From Novosphingobium sp. RL4 (lineage in GTDB: Bacteria; Pseudomonadota; Alphaproteobacteria; Sphingomonadales; Sphingomonadaceae), in assembly GCF_035658495.1 (NCBI RefSeq), contig NZ_CP141944.1, positions 2,134,001 through 2,198,000 on the forward strand: a stretch of DNA of 64,000 nucleotides. Reading direction: 5' to 3'. Position 1 is the first letter of the stretch. Every line of letters begins with the position of its first letter. Below the pieces are notes generated by a model. The model did not search any database. It saw nothing but the letters and a program-made list of their open reading frames with translations, and was not told where the DNA came from. Of this stretch, positions 43,858-52,298 are shown piece after piece. Both the position numbers and the translations under genes were made by a program.

Positions 43858-44457
43858 TCAGTTCGACGGCTTCCACGAGATCACGCGCCAGAGATACCAG
43901 GCCACGGTGCCCAGCGCGAAGGCGAGCGTGCCCCATCCGATCCAGGTTTCGGCCTCGGCGAAAGTATGGCCCAGCCACCGGCCCGCCATCAGCAGGATCG
44001 TGTTCCAGATCGCCGCGCCGGCCGCGGTGTAAAGCAGGAAGGGCAGGTGCCGCATGTGGGCGAGCCCGGCCGGAACCGAGACCATGGTGCGGAACATGGG
44101 CATGAAGCGCATGACGAACACCACCCAGTGGCCGTGCCTGCGGAAGAAATGCCCGGCTTTCTCCACGTCGCCCCATTCCAGCGTCAGCCAGCGGCCCCAG
44201 CGATCTATCAGCGGTCGGAGACGCTCGTAGCCGAGGCGGTCGGCGGCGAGGAACAGCACGTAGTTGCCGAGCGTGGCGCCTGCCGTTCCCGCGAGCAGGA
44301 CCGGCAGGAAATCCATGCGGCCATGCGCGATGGCGATCCCGGCGAGGCCCATGATAAGCTCCGAGGGGATCGGCGGCACGATGTTCTCCAGCGCCATGAG
44401 GAACAGGATGCCCCAATAGCCGCCGCCCTCGACGAGGGAGATCACCCATTCATTCAT
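43858..44457 (-). CDS. DedA family membrane protein
   Basis: The product has 199 residues. The DedA (SNARE-associated/VTT) domain shows ENIVPPIPSELIMGLAG, GNYVLFLAADRLGYERLR, and FVMRFMPMFRTMVSVPAGLAHM with the conserved arginine, and four or five membrane segments. DedA proteins act as undecaprenyl-phosphate or phospholipid flippases in some bacteria; the role here is unproven. It follows gshB by 30 bases. Confidence 0.9.
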   Translation of the reverse strand: MNEWVISLVEGGGYWGILFLMALENIVPPIPSELIMGLAGIAIAHGRMDFLPVLLAGTAGATLGNYVLFLAADRLGYERLRPLIDRWGRWLTLEWGDVEKAGHFFRRHGHWVVFVMRFMPMFRTMVSVPAGLAHMRHLPFLLYTAAGAAIWNTILLMAGRWLGHTFAEAETWIGWGTLAFALGTVAWYLWRVISWKPSN

Positions 44458-44487
44458 GCGGCGCTGCTCCGGCCTGGCGGTAACCGC

Positions 44488-45474
44488 CTACATCGCGGCG
44501 TGGCGGACCTCGATGGCGTCCCAGATCATGGCGCCGGTGTCGGTTCCATTGAACCGGTCGATCGCGACGATGCCGGTGGGGGAAGTCACATTGATTTCGG
44601 TCAGCCATTTTCCGCCAATCACGTCGATACCGACGAAAACCAGCCCCCGCGCCTTGAGTTCCGGGGCAAGCGCCGCACAGATTTCCTCTTCCGCCGAAGT
44701 GAGGCCGGTGGCCTCGGCCGAGCCGCCCACCGCGAGGTTGGAGCGGAATTCGCCGGCACCGGGCTTGCGGTTGATGGCGCCTGCGAACACGCCGTCCACC
44801 AGGACGATGCGCTTGTCGCCCTCGGCAACGTCGGGGAGGAAGGGCTGGACCATGAACGGTTCTACCCAGGCGTTCTCGAACATCTCGATCAGCGCGCCCA
44901 GGTTGCTGCCGTCGGCGGGCACGCGGAACACTGCCTTGCCGCCGTTGCCGTGCAGCGGCTTGATGACGAGGTCGCCGCCGAAACCGGCTTCGACGTTGCG
45001 CTGCTGGAACAGGCGCACGTCCTCGATGCGGCGGGCGATGAAGGTGGGCGGCATGAAGCGCGCATAGTCCAGCACGAAGACCTTTTCGGGCGCATTGCGG
45101 ACCGAAGCCGGATCGTTGACCACCAGCGTCTGCCCGGCCAGCCGCTCAAGCAGGTGCGTGGCGGTGATGTAGCCGAGGTCGAAAGGCGGGTCCTGCCGCA
45201 TCAGCACCACGTCGATATCGGCCACGAGGTCGATCAGGCGATACTCGCCGCGCGTGAAGTGCGCGCCTTCCACGCGCTGAACCGTAACCGGGGCACCCCA
45301 GCAGGTGAGGCGTCCGGCCGCGCCAGAGGACGCGTCATAGGCGAGCGTGCGAACGTCATAATGGAACAGTTCGTGCCCGCGCGCCTGCGCCGAGAGCATG
45401 AGCGCGAACGAGGAATCACCCGCGATCTTGATCGATTCCAGCGGGTCCATCTGAACGGCGATGCGTAAGGTCAT
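44488..45474 (-). CDS. gshB: Glutathione synthase
   Basis: The product has 328 residues. It joins gamma-glutamylcysteine and glycine using ATP. ATP-grasp features include VIKPLHGNGGKAVFRV, the phosphate-binding RIVLVDGVFAGAINRKPGAGEFRSNLAVGG and the metal-binding VGIDVIGGKWLTEINVTSPTG. The N-terminus (RIAVQMDPLESIKIAGDSSFALMLSAQARGHELF) matches GshB. It lies in the rsmI-yraN-gshB order usual for sphingomonads. Confidence 0.96.
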   Translation of the reverse strand: MTLRIAVQMDPLESIKIAGDSSFALMLSAQARGHELFHYDVRTLAYDASSGAAGRLTCWGAPVTVQRVEGAHFTRGEYRLIDLVADIDVVLMRQDPPFDLGYITATHLLERLAGQTLVVNDPASVRNAPEKVFVLDYARFMPPTFIARRIEDVRLFQQRNVEAGFGGDLVIKPLHGNGGKAVFRVPADGSNLGALIEMFENAWVEPFMVQPFLPDVAEGDKRIVLVDGVFAGAINRKPGAGEFRSNLAVGGSAEATGLTSAEEEICAALAPELKARGLVFVGIDVIGGKWLTEINVTSPTGIVAIDRFNGTDTGAMIWDAIEVRHAAM

Positions 45475-45592
45475 GAAAAGTCTGGTCCTCGCGGATATGT
45501 ACCGAGCGGTATCTTTCGGGAAGGCGGCTTAATCGGAATCGGCGCCGGGCGCGAATGATTTTGGGGCCGGTCCTGCAACTTTGCGGATCGGG

Positions 45593-45954
45593 CTACAGGT
45601 CCGGCTGCCAGGCATTGGCGATCCGGCGCGGCCAGCAGCCGGGCGCCATCAGCAGGACGTCCACCCTCAGGCTGTCGCCCGGCTTCCGGTACCGGTGGGC
45701 GACGGCCTCGGCGGCGGCCGCCACGCGGCGCAGGCGGTGATGATCTATCGCATGGTCGAGATCGGCGCGGCGCGCGCGCCACTTCACCTCGACGAAGCAC
45801 AGCGTGCGGCCGCGCCGGGCGACGATATCGACCTCGCCGCGACCGGTCTTGACCCGCCGGGCGCGGATGCTCCAGCCGGTGAGCCGCAAGTACCATGCGG
45901 CCAGAGCCTCCCCCCGGCGCCCTTGCGCTCCGCTTCGGCGCGCTGCCTGTTCAC
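45593..45954 (-). pseudogene. yraN: YraN/UPF0102 family protein, frameshifted
   Basis: A GTG at 45954 overlaps the rsmI stop (GTGA) and starts VNRQRAEAERKGAGG, the expected family N-terminus, but that frame then leaves the family. The rest (EALAAWYLRLTGWSIRARRVKTGRGEVDIVARRG... ANAWQPDL) continues in the neighbouring frame. One extra C in the six-C run at 45910-45915 would join the two and give a 120-residue protein of normal length. YraN proteins have a nuclease-like fold (GEVDIVARRGRTLCFVEVKWRA) and an unknown role. Translation could also start at TTG 45889, giving a 98-residue product that keeps the core. A sequencing error is possible. Confidence 0.78.
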
Positions 45955-46778
45955 TTCAGCTCCATCGCCCGGGCATAGAGCACCTTGCGGTCGAGCCCGG
46001 TCGCCTTCGCCACCGTTCCGGCCGCCTGTGAGGGCTTCGCCAGCGCCAGTTCGGCGCGGAGCAGGGCATCGACATCCACCTCGCCGATCGGTTCCTCGCC
46101 GGGAGGGGCGACGAGCAGGACGATCTCGCCCTTGGGCGGGTGCGCCGCGTAATGGGCGATAAGCTCGCCGGGCGTGCCGCTGCGGCATTCCTCGAACTTC
46201 TTGGTAAGTTCGCGCGCCACCGCGACTTCGCGGCCGGGCAGGACCGCGCCGATGGCCTCAAGCGCATCGCCGAGACGGGGGGCGGTTTCGTAGAAGATCA
46301 GCGTGGCGGGCACTCTGGCGAGATCCGCCAGCACCGTCTCGCGCGCCTTGGCCTTGTTGGGCAGGAAGCCGGCGAACAGGAAGCGGTCGTTCGGCAGGCC
46401 GGAAAGCGTCATGGCCATGACCGCCGCATTCGCGCCCGGCAGGCTGGTGATGGGAATGCCCCGTTCCCGCGCGATCCTGACGAGGCGATAGCCGGGGTCG
46501 GAGATCAGCGGCGTTCCGGCATCGCTGACCAAGGCCACCGGCTCGCTTTCCATCAGCGCCAGCAGCCGCTCGCGGTCGGCTTCGCCGGCGTGATCGTCAT
46601 AACGGATCATCTTCTGCTTGATGCCGAGGTGATGCAGGAGCTTCCCGGTGATGCGCGTGTCCTCGCAAGCGACCGCGCTCACGCCTTTGAGGATCTCCAC
46701 GGCGCGAAAGGTAATGTCCCCAAGGTTGCCAATCGGGGTTGCCACTATGTAGAGGCCTGAGGTGAGAGTGTGTTCCAT
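45951..46778 (-). CDS. rsmI: 16S rRNA (cytidine-1402-2'-O)-methyltransferase
   Basis: The product has 275 residues. RsmI motifs: LYIVATPIGNLGDITFRAVEIL, AVACEDTRITGKLLHHL, SEPVALVSDAGTPLISDPGY, GANAAVMAMTLSGLPNDRFLFAGFLPNK and YETAPRL. It methylates the 2'-O of C1402 in 16S rRNA. It is divergent from the LpoA-like gene across 41 bases and overlaps yraN. Confidence 0.95.
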   Translation of the reverse strand: MEHTLTSGLYIVATPIGNLGDITFRAVEILKGVSAVACEDTRITGKLLHHLGIKQKMIRYDDHAGEADRERLLALMESEPVALVSDAGTPLISDPGYRLVRIARERGIPITSLPGANAAVMAMTLSGLPNDRFLFAGFLPNKAKARETVLADLARVPATLIFYETAPRLGDALEAIGAVLPGREVAVARELTKKFEECRSGTPGELIAHYAAHPPKGEIVLLVAPPGEEPIGEVDVDALLRAELALAKPSQAAGTVAKATGLDRKVLYARAMELK

Positions 46779-46819
46779 CGCAGGGACTCATGGCCCAAGC
46801 ACTATGGGAGCGGCAAGCA

Positions 46820-47980
46820 ATGTTCTATAATCGCCTGAACCGGCGCAATCTTCTCGCGGCGGCAGCGATGGCAGCCCTCGCGGGTTGCGCAGTGGTCCCC
46901 AAGGCGCCCGCGCCGGCTCCCGCCCCCACGCCAACGGCGCCGGAAAGCGAGATTCCCACCGATACCGAACGTCACCGCGTGGCGCTGCTGGTGCCGATCA
47001 GCGGGCCCAACGCGGGCGTCGGCCAGTCGCTCGCCAATGCGGCGAACATGGCGCTGCTCGATACCGGCGCGAAGAACCTGCGCATCACCACTTACGACAC
47101 CGGCACGAATCCGGGCGAAGCCGCCCGCCGCGCCATCGCCGACGGCAACAAGCTGATTCTCGGTCCGCTACTGTCTGACGACATCGCATCGGTCGCGGCT
47201 GTCGCCAAGCCTGCGCACGTGCCGCTCATCTCCTTCTCGAACGACGAGAAGGCGGCCGGCAAGGATGTCTTCATCATCGGTAACCTGCCGGGCCAGTCGA
47301 TCGCCCGCACGGTCGGCTATGCGCGGGGCAAGGGCATCAGCACCTTCGCGGCTCTCGTACCCAAGGGCGATTATGGCGAACGCGTGAGCAGCTCGCTCCT
47401 CGCCTCGGTGCGGGACAGCGGCGGCTCGGTCGTGGCCATGGAAACCTATGATCGCACCCCCGCCTCGATCGGTGCGGCGGCCAATCGCATCAAGGCCAAG
47501 AGCGGTTACGGCGCGCTGCTCATCGCTGACAGCGGCAGCCTTTCGGCCAGGGCAGCGGTTTCCTACCGCGCGGCCGGTGGCGGTGCGGGCGTGCGCCTGC
47601 TCGGCACCGAACTGTGGGGCGGTGAGCGCGAACTGGCCACCAGCCCGGCGCTCAACGGCGCCTGGTTCTCCACCGTGTCCGACGTTCGCTTCGCGCAGTT
47701 TTCCAAGAGCTATCGCAGCCGCTTCGGCGCCGCGCCCTTCCGCATCGCAACGCTTGGCTACGATGCCGTGCTGCTGACCCTGCGCGTTACCCGCGCCTGG
47801 GTTCCCGGCAAGGCGTTCCCCACCGGCGAGATGCTGGATCCGGGTGGCTTCCTCGGCATGGACGGTCCGTTCCGCTTCAACCGGAACGGCCTGATCGAAC
47901 GCGCTCTGGAGGTTCGCGCGGTGGACGGCGGCGCGATCAAGGTCATCAGCGCTGCCCCCAGCGGTTTCGCCAAGGACTAG
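46820..47980 (+). CDS. LpoA-like lipoprotein, penicillin-binding protein activator
   Basis: The product has 386 residues from the ATG at 46820 (an ATG at 46790 is in frame but gives an odd N-terminus). A lipoprotein signal ends in LAGC (Cys23). After a Pro/Ala linker the domain resembles periplasmic amino-acid-binding folds (HRVALLVPISGPNAGVGQSLANAANMAL, ISFSNDEKAAGKDVFIIGNLPGQS, YRSRFGAAPFRIATLGYDAVLL), as in the C-terminal part of LpoA, which activates PBP1a. The TPR half of gammaproteobacterial LpoA is missing, as is usual in alphaproteobacteria. Placement opposite rsmI supports the assignment. Confidence 0.82.
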   Translation: MFYNRLNRRNLLAAAAMAALAGCAVVPKAPAPAPAPTPTAPESEIPTDTERHRVALLVPISGPNAGVGQSLANAANMALLDTGAKNLRITTYDTGTNPGEAARRAIADGNKLILGPLLSDDIASVAAVAKPAHVPLISFSNDEKAAGKDVFIIGNLPGQSIARTVGYARGKGISTFAALVPKGDYGERVSSSLLASVRDSGGSVVAMETYDRTPASIGAAANRIKAKSGYGALLIADSGSLSARAAVSYRAAGGGAGVRLLGTELWGGERELATSPALNGAWFSTVSDVRFAQFSKSYRSRFGAAPFRIATLGYDAVLLTLRVTRAWVPGKAFPTGEMLDPGGFLGMDGPFRFNRNGLIERALEVRAVDGGAIKVISAAPSGFAKD

Positions 47981-48012
47981 GTCTCGCGATCCGGCTGCGT
48001 TCGGGGGGCCGG

Positions 48013-48264
48013 CTAGGACGGCGGCTTGCCGCCGTCCTCGGGTAACATCTTCGAGGCTTTTCGCCGGTCCGCAGCGGTTTTGCCGATCTGGCGTTCCAGT
48101 TTCGCCTGAAAGCTGGCGATGTCCAGAATCTCGAGATCGGGATCGGGGCGGCGCCAGCTTTCGTTTTTTGCGCGCGACCGGCGTAGCGCCCTTATGACCA
48201 GGCAGACGATCCCGGTGCCTATCGCGGCGATCAGAAGACAGGCCAGGATCAGCCCGCTGGTCAT
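48013..48264 (-). CDS. Small single-pass membrane protein, unknown function
   Basis: The product has 83 residues. One membrane segment (TSGLILACLLIAAIGTGIVCLVI) is followed by a basic, then charged cytoplasmic tail (LRRSRAKNESWRRPDPDLEILDIASFQAKLERQIGKTAADRRK). It lies 8 bases after the ParS/MbcA-like gene and probably shares its transcript. I do not recognise a family. Confidence 0.6.
   Translation of the reverse strand: MTSGLILACLLIAAIGTGIVCLVIRALRRSRAKNESWRRPDPDLEILDIASFQAKLERQIGKTAADRRKASKMLPEDGGKPPS
48015..48038. terminator. Hairpin at the convergent ends of the LpoA-like and small membrane genes
   Basis: AGGACGGCGGC, TT, GCCGCCGTCCT is an 11-bp perfect stem. It overlaps the 3' end of the small membrane-protein gene, including one base of its stop codon, and lies 35 bases after the LpoA-like stop. 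Confidence 0.55.
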
Positions 48265-48272
48265 GGCCGGGC

Positions 48273-48551
48273 CTATCCGATCGCGGGCGAGGGAGCCGGA
48301 AGGTCCGCCAGATGGGCGACGACGCGCCTGAAGCCTTCGGCAGTGGCCAGCGCCAGATCGATGGGCCGCCCGCCAAGGTCGTCCCGGTCCTCGTTGAGAT
48401 AGGCGATGGCCGCGTCCTTGTTTCCAAGCGTGAGGAGCGCGCACCGCGTCACGTCACCTTGCCGCCGCGCTTCATCCTGCGTGAGCGGGTTGCGGGCTTG
48501 CCAGCGGTTCCTGTTCTTGCGCGGGGCCGGATCGGGGGGAGTATCCGTCAT
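48273..48551 (-). CDS. ParS/MbcA-type antitoxin-domain (DUF2384-like) protein without an adjacent toxin
   Basis: The product has 92 residues. The C-terminal 50 residues (ALLTLGNKDAAIAYLNEDRDDLGGRPIDLALATAEGFRRVVAHL) match the toxin-binding domain of MbcA/ParS/Xre antitoxins, with the LGGRPIDL signature. The DNA-binding half is lacking and the N-terminus is Pro/Arg-rich. No RES-domain toxin gene is nearby, so it may have another partner. GAAGGGAAC precedes the ATG. Confidence 0.68.
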   Translation of the reverse strand: MTDTPPDPAPRKNRNRWQARNPLTQDEARRQGDVTRCALLTLGNKDAAIAYLNEDRDDLGGRPIDLALATAEGFRRVVAHLADLPAPSPAIG

Positions 48552-48611
48552 CGTCGTGTTCCCTTCAGAATGAGCGCGCAACCGAAGCCGGAAATGTTCC
48601 GCGACGGGGCC

Positions 48612-48842
48612 TCAAGTGGGCTGTTCGGTATGCTCGGTGGTTTCGGTCTGGGCACGCTCCGCCTCGCGGAGAGCGCGGCTGGCTTCCATCTTGCTGATAC
48701 GGTCGGACATCGCTCTCCACGCGGCTTCGGAGCGCAGTTCGCGCTCCCGCACATTCGAGAGCATCGCCTGCTGGGCGGCAGAGGCCGCCTCCTGCGCCCT
48801 TGCGTCGCAGAATGCTTTGGTCAGGCTCATCAGCTGCGCCAT
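48612..48842 (-). CDS. Small alpha-helical protein, unknown function
   Basis: The product has 76 residues, strongly helical and rich in Ala, Glu and Arg (AFCDARAQEAASAAQQAMLSNVRERELRSEAAWRAMSDRISKMEASRALREAERAQTET), suggesting a coiled coil. No family is recognised. It lies 60 bases upstream of the ParS/MbcA-like gene, and the cold-shock gene is 46 bases further upstream. A start at the ATG of codon 5 is possible. Confidence 0.5.
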   Translation of the reverse strand: MAQLMSLTKAFCDARAQEAASAAQQAMLSNVRERELRSEAAWRAMSDRISKMEASRALREAERAQTETTEHTEQPT

Positions 48843-48888
48843 GGGCCCGACCCGGGTTGCCGGGGTTGTGTCAGGGGGGCGCCGGGCA

Positions 48889-49098
48889 TCAGGCCAGCTT
48901 CACCAGATTGACGGCAGAGGCTTTCCCGTTGCGCGCGATCTGAATGTCGTAAGTGAAGCGATCGCCCAGTGCCAGGGTCTCAAGCCCCACGGCATGAGCG
49001 CTCGATATGTGGACGAAGTTGTCTCCGCCGGCGTCCTCGGGACGCAAGAAGCCGTAACCTTTTTCAAGGCTAAGGAATTGGACAATTCCGGTTTGCAT
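48889..49098 (-). CDS. Cold-shock domain protein
   Basis: The product has 69 residues. RNP1 appears as KGYGFL (13-18) and RNP2 as FVHIS (28-32), the nucleic-acid-binding motifs of CspA proteins. AGAGGG lies 6 bases before the chosen ATG, so a longer frame from 49128 is rejected. It acts as an RNA chaperone or antiterminator. The first 400 bases upstream lack genes and may hold a long regulated leader, as in cspA. Confidence 0.9.
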   Translation of the reverse strand: MQTGIVQFLSLEKGYGFLRPEDAGGDNFVHISSAHAVGLETLALGDRFTYDIQIARNGKASAVNLVKLA

Positions 49099-49538
49099 GT
49101 TTTCCCTCTCATGAAAAACGTCCCGCAAAAGCGAGAATGTGGAGAGAGATTTTCAAAAACGATTAATCGAAATGGCCAATAAAGGCGTGATTCCCGATTT
49201 CATGGGAGTGCCGTTGCGGCCATCGAAATCTGAAAGATCAAATCTATCGGGCGAGTGTAACACGGCCCGAAGGTCTGTCCTATTTAATTATGCCGCCGCA
49301 GGCCCGGCACAGATCCACTCTGAAATCGCCCGCCGCGCATTTTCGGGATCGCTTCCGGGCAAGCCGGACTTCCGCCGCCACTTTCATGAAAAATTACTTC
49401 CCCCAAGAGAGCGACCGGCCGGGGGGAGAAGGTCGTCTTTTTCCATCAGAATAAAGAACGGCGCTTCCCGAAAGTACACTTTCATACGCAGTAATAGTGG
49501 AGTACCCATGGCGCGCAACCATTTGGGGAGCAGGCGTT
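49099..49538. other. Gene-free region between the cold-shock and aquaporin genes
   Basis: These 440 bases contain the upstream region of the minus-strand cold-shock gene and the leader of aqpZ. The first 150 bases are AT-rich and may be the cold-shock 5' UTR or promoter. A GACC...GGTC hairpin followed by TCTTTTT lies at about 49411-49443 on the plus strand, but has no gene to terminate. A weak open frame from 49139 is rejected because it runs into the aqpZ shadow frame. Confidence 0.4.
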
Positions 49539-50237
49539 ATGTCGAAGCGACTGGCAGCGGAATTCTTCGGTACATTCTGGCTCGTCTTCGGAGGCTGCGG
49601 TTCGGCCGTTCTTGCAGCAGCCTTTCCGGAGCTTGGCATCGGCTTTGCCGGTGTCGCCCTGGCTTTCGGCCTTACGGTCGTGACCATGGCCTATGCAGTG
49701 GGCAGCATATCCGGCGGGCATTTCAACCCGGCGGTTTCCTTCGGCATGGCGATCGGCGGCCGACTGGACTGGAAAGACCTCGTTCCCTACTGGATTTCGC
49801 AGGTTCTCGGCGCGATCGTGGCGGCGGGCGCACTTTACGCGATCGCCTCGGGCAAGGCGGGCTGGACGCCCGAAGGCTTTGCGACGAACGGCTATGGCGC
49901 GCTTTCGCCCGGTGGCTATGCGCTTCATTCGGCGCTGCTGATCGAAACGATCCTGACGGCGGGCTTCATCATCGTCATCCTCGGGTCGACCTCGAAGATC
50001 GCTCCGGCCGGGTTCGGCCCGCTGGCGATCGGCCTGGCGCTGACGCTGATCCACCTCGTGTCGATCCCGGTAACCAATACCTCGGTCAACCCCGCCCGGT
50101 CGACCGGGGTGGCGCTCTTCGCCGAAACCGCTGCGCTGGGGCAGCTATGGGCCTTCTGGCTGGCGCCGCTGATCGGCGCGGCCATCGGCGCCCTCATCTG
50201 GCGCACGCTGCTGGCGCCTAACGAAGGCGCTCTCTAG
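49539..50237 (+). CDS. aqpZ: Aquaporin Z-type water channel
   Basis: The product has 232 residues from the ATG at 49539 (GGGGAG 8 bases upstream). Six membrane segments with two NPA loops: NPA at 63-65 ([11 protein letters not shown]) and 184-186 ([10 protein letters not shown]). The residues flanking the second NPA (NPARS) and the first-half signature [19 protein letters not shown] opening (here [16 protein letters not shown]) match water-selective AqpZ. It opposes xerC across 6 bases, so their 3' ends nearly meet. Confidence 0.95.
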   Translation: MSKRLAAEFFGTFWLVFGGCGSAVLAAAFPELGIGFAGVALAFGLTVVTMAYAVGSISGGHFNPAVSFGMAIGGRLDWKDLVPYWISQVLGAIVAAGALYAIASGKAGWTPEGFATNGYGALSPGGYALHSALLIETILTAGFIIVILGSTSKIAPAGFGPLAIGLALTLIHLVSIPVTNTSVNPARSTGVALFAETAALGQLWAFWLAPLIGAAIGALIWRTLLAPNEGAL

Positions 50238-50243
50238 AATGGA

Positions 50244-51140
50244 TCAACCCTGCTCGCGCGGATGCGCATTGCGGTAGACGTCGAGCAGGGTTGCCGCATC
50301 CACCTTGGTATAGATCTGGGTCGAGCCGAGGCTGGCATGGCCGAGCAGTTCCTGGAGACTGCGCAAGTCCGCCCCGGCGCCGAGCAGGTGGGTGGCGAAA
50401 CTGTGGCGCAGGGCATGGGGCGTGGCGCTGGCAGGCAGGCCAAGGGAAATGCGCGCGCGCGCGACCGCCTTCTGGACCATGCCTTGGGCAAGCGCTCCGC
50501 CCTTGGCCCCGCGGAAGATCGAACTGCCCGCTACCATCGGCCATGGACACTTGTGGATGTAGTCTGCCACGCCATCGCGCACGATCGGCAGCAAGGGCAC
50601 CATGCGCTGCTTGCCGCCCTTGCCGGTCACCATCAGGGTCTCGCCCAGGGGCAGGGCGCTGCCTTCGATCGACAGGGCCTCGGCAATGCGCAGGCCCGCG
50701 CCGTAGAGCAGGAGCAGGACCGCGCGGTCCCGCGCGCCGATCCACGGCTCGCGCGCGTCTTCCTCCACCGTGGCGGCGAGATTGACGGCTTCGTCCGGCG
50801 CGACCGGGCGCGGCAGGCCTTTCTTGAGGCGCGGCCCCCTGAGCCGCGGCGGCGCGGCATGGGCCACGCCCATCTGTTCCCGGGCGAAGGCGAGGAAGCT
50901 CTTCAGTGCGGAAAGTTCGCGCGCGGCCGAAGCGTTGCCGATGCCCTGTTCGCGCCGGTCGGCAAGGTGAAGACGCAGCTCCGCCGCTTCGAGCCGGGCC
51001 AGGGTATTCCAGTCCTCCGCCCCGGTCCGGTCGATCAGGCGGGCCGCGGTCGCGAGATAGGCGCGCAAGGTATGGGGGCTGCGGCGCCGCGCGTTGCCGA
51101 GGTGATTGCCCCAGGTTTCGAGCAGGTCCGCCTTGGTCAA
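50244..51140 (-). CDS. xerC: Tyrosine recombinase XerC
   Basis: The product has 298 residues, the usual length. Catalytic residues are Arg151 (GAGLRIAEAL), Lys174 (VTGKGGKQR), His242-x-x-Arg245 (HALRHSFATH), His268 (LLGHASL) and the nucleophile Tyr277 (STQIYTKVD). It resolves chromosome dimers at dif with XerD. A TTG start at 51140 overlaps the hemW stop by 4 bases (TTGA), so translation is coupled. No dif site was found in the window. Confidence 0.93.
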   Translation of the reverse strand: MTKADLLETWGNHLGNARRRSPHTLRAYLATAARLIDRTGAEDWNTLARLEAAELRLHLADRREQGIGNASAARELSALKSFLAFAREQMGVAHAAPPRLRGPRLKKGLPRPVAPDEAVNLAATVEEDAREPWIGARDRAVLLLLYGAGLRIAEALSIEGSALPLGETLMVTGKGGKQRMVPLLPIVRDGVADYIHKCPWPMVAGSSIFRGAKGGALAQGMVQKAVARARISLGLPASATPHALRHSFATHLLGAGADLRSLQELLGHASLGSTQIYTKVDAATLLDVYRNAHPREQG

Positions 51141-52288
51141 GGTTCGACGAGGTCTTCGGGCACGATTTCGCCCAGCAAGCCGTCAAGCAACGGCATTCCC
51201 GATTCGGTGACGTGCAGCCGCAAGCCGCTGCGCCGGATCAGCCCCTGCTTCTCGTAGAATGCGGCCTTGGCGGGATCGCAAAGCTGCGCCGCGTCCAGCC
51301 CGAACCGCGCGGACATCGCGCCAAGGTCCACGCCTTCGCGCAGGCGCAGGCCCATCAGCATGGCCTCGCTCGCCTGCTCGCGGCGGCCGAGTTCGCGGCT
51401 CTCGTTGATGCCGTGCGCGGCGCGGTCGATGGCTTCAAGCCAGTTTTCGGGCTTGCGGTGGCGGGTGGTGGCCACCCCGCCGCGCCGGCCATGAGCGCCC
51501 GGGCCGATGCCGCAATAGTCCTGATAGCGCCAGTAGGTCAGGTTATGGCGGCTTTCCTCGCCGGGGCGGGCGTGATTGCTGATCTCGTAGGCGGGCAGGC
51601 CGGCACCAGCGGTCATCTCGCGGGTGAGGGCGAACATGTCGGCGCAGGCGTCCTCGTCCAGCGGCTCGAATTCATGCTGGCGAACCATGGTCGCGAACTT
51701 GGTGCCCGGCTCGATGGTCAGCTGGTAGAGCGAGAGGTGTCCGGTGCCGAAGGACAGGGCATGGGACAGTTCGGCATGCCACTGGTCCGGCGTCTGGCCG
51801 GGGCGGGCGTAGATCAGGTCGAAACTGACGCGCTCAAAGCGTTTCTGTGCCACTTCAAGCGCTTTCAGTCCCTCTTGCGCATCGTGAAGACGGCCAAGAA
51901 ACCGCAGAGTTGCGTTGTCCAGCGCCTGAAGGCCGAGCGAGACCCGGTTTACACCGGCATCGGCAAGCGCCGCATAATTGCCGGCCTCGACGGAGGAAGG
52001 ATTGCCTTCCAGCGTGATCTCGATTCCATCCGCGAAACCCCAGAGTTTCTGCGCCTCGTCAAGCAGCCGCGCAACGAGGGCAGGGGGCATCAGCGAGGGC
52101 GTGCCCCCGCCGAAGAAGATCGAATCGAGCGGTTCCCCGCCTGCCACCGCATGCTCATGCCGCATGTCGGCCAGCAGCCCCGCCTCCCAGCGCGCGATCT
52201 CGACCCGCTCGCGGACATGGCTGTTGAAGTCGCAGTAGGGACACTTTGCGAGGCAGAACGGCCAGTGGATGTACAGCGCGCGGGCCAT
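51137..52288 (-). CDS. hemW: Heme chaperone HemW (radical SAM protein)
   Basis: The product has 383 residues from the ATG at 52288. The radical SAM cluster is Cys12, Cys16, Cys19 (WPFCLAKCPYCDF); FFGGGTPSLM, LEGNPSSVEAGNYAALADAGVNRVSLGLQAL and YRLYQ-like LYQLTIEPGTKF segments follow. It was long called HemN but lacks the fourth Cys of coproporphyrinogen dehydrogenase and instead carries heme to enzymes. The operon order rph-rdgB-hemW-xerC is conserved in alphaproteobacteria. Confidence 0.93.
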   Translation of the reverse strand: MARALYIHWPFCLAKCPYCDFNSHVRERVEIARWEAGLLADMRHEHAVAGGEPLDSIFFGGGTPSLMPPALVARLLDEAQKLWGFADGIEITLEGNPSSVEAGNYAALADAGVNRVSLGLQALDNATLRFLGRLHDAQEGLKALEVAQKRFERVSFDLIYARPGQTPDQWHAELSHALSFGTGHLSLYQLTIEPGTKFATMVRQHEFEPLDEDACADMFALTREMTAGAGLPAYEISNHARPGEESRHNLTYWRYQDYCGIGPGAHGRRGGVATTRHRKPENWLEAIDRAAHGINESRELGRREQASEAMLMGLRLREGVDLGAMSARFGLDAAQLCDPAKAAFYEKQGLIRRSGLRLHVTESGMPLLDGLLGEIVPEDLVEP

Positions 52289-52298
52289 GATCGGCAGA

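Noticed and set aside
48273..48551. A toxin-antitoxin pair
   Set aside because: Only the antitoxin-like domain is present; neither neighbour has RES or other toxin motifs.
49139..50221. A 360-codon frame starting upstream of aqpZ
   Set aside because: Its last 230 codons are an alternative frame of aqpZ; the first 100 residues have no recognisable similarity or ribosome-binding site.
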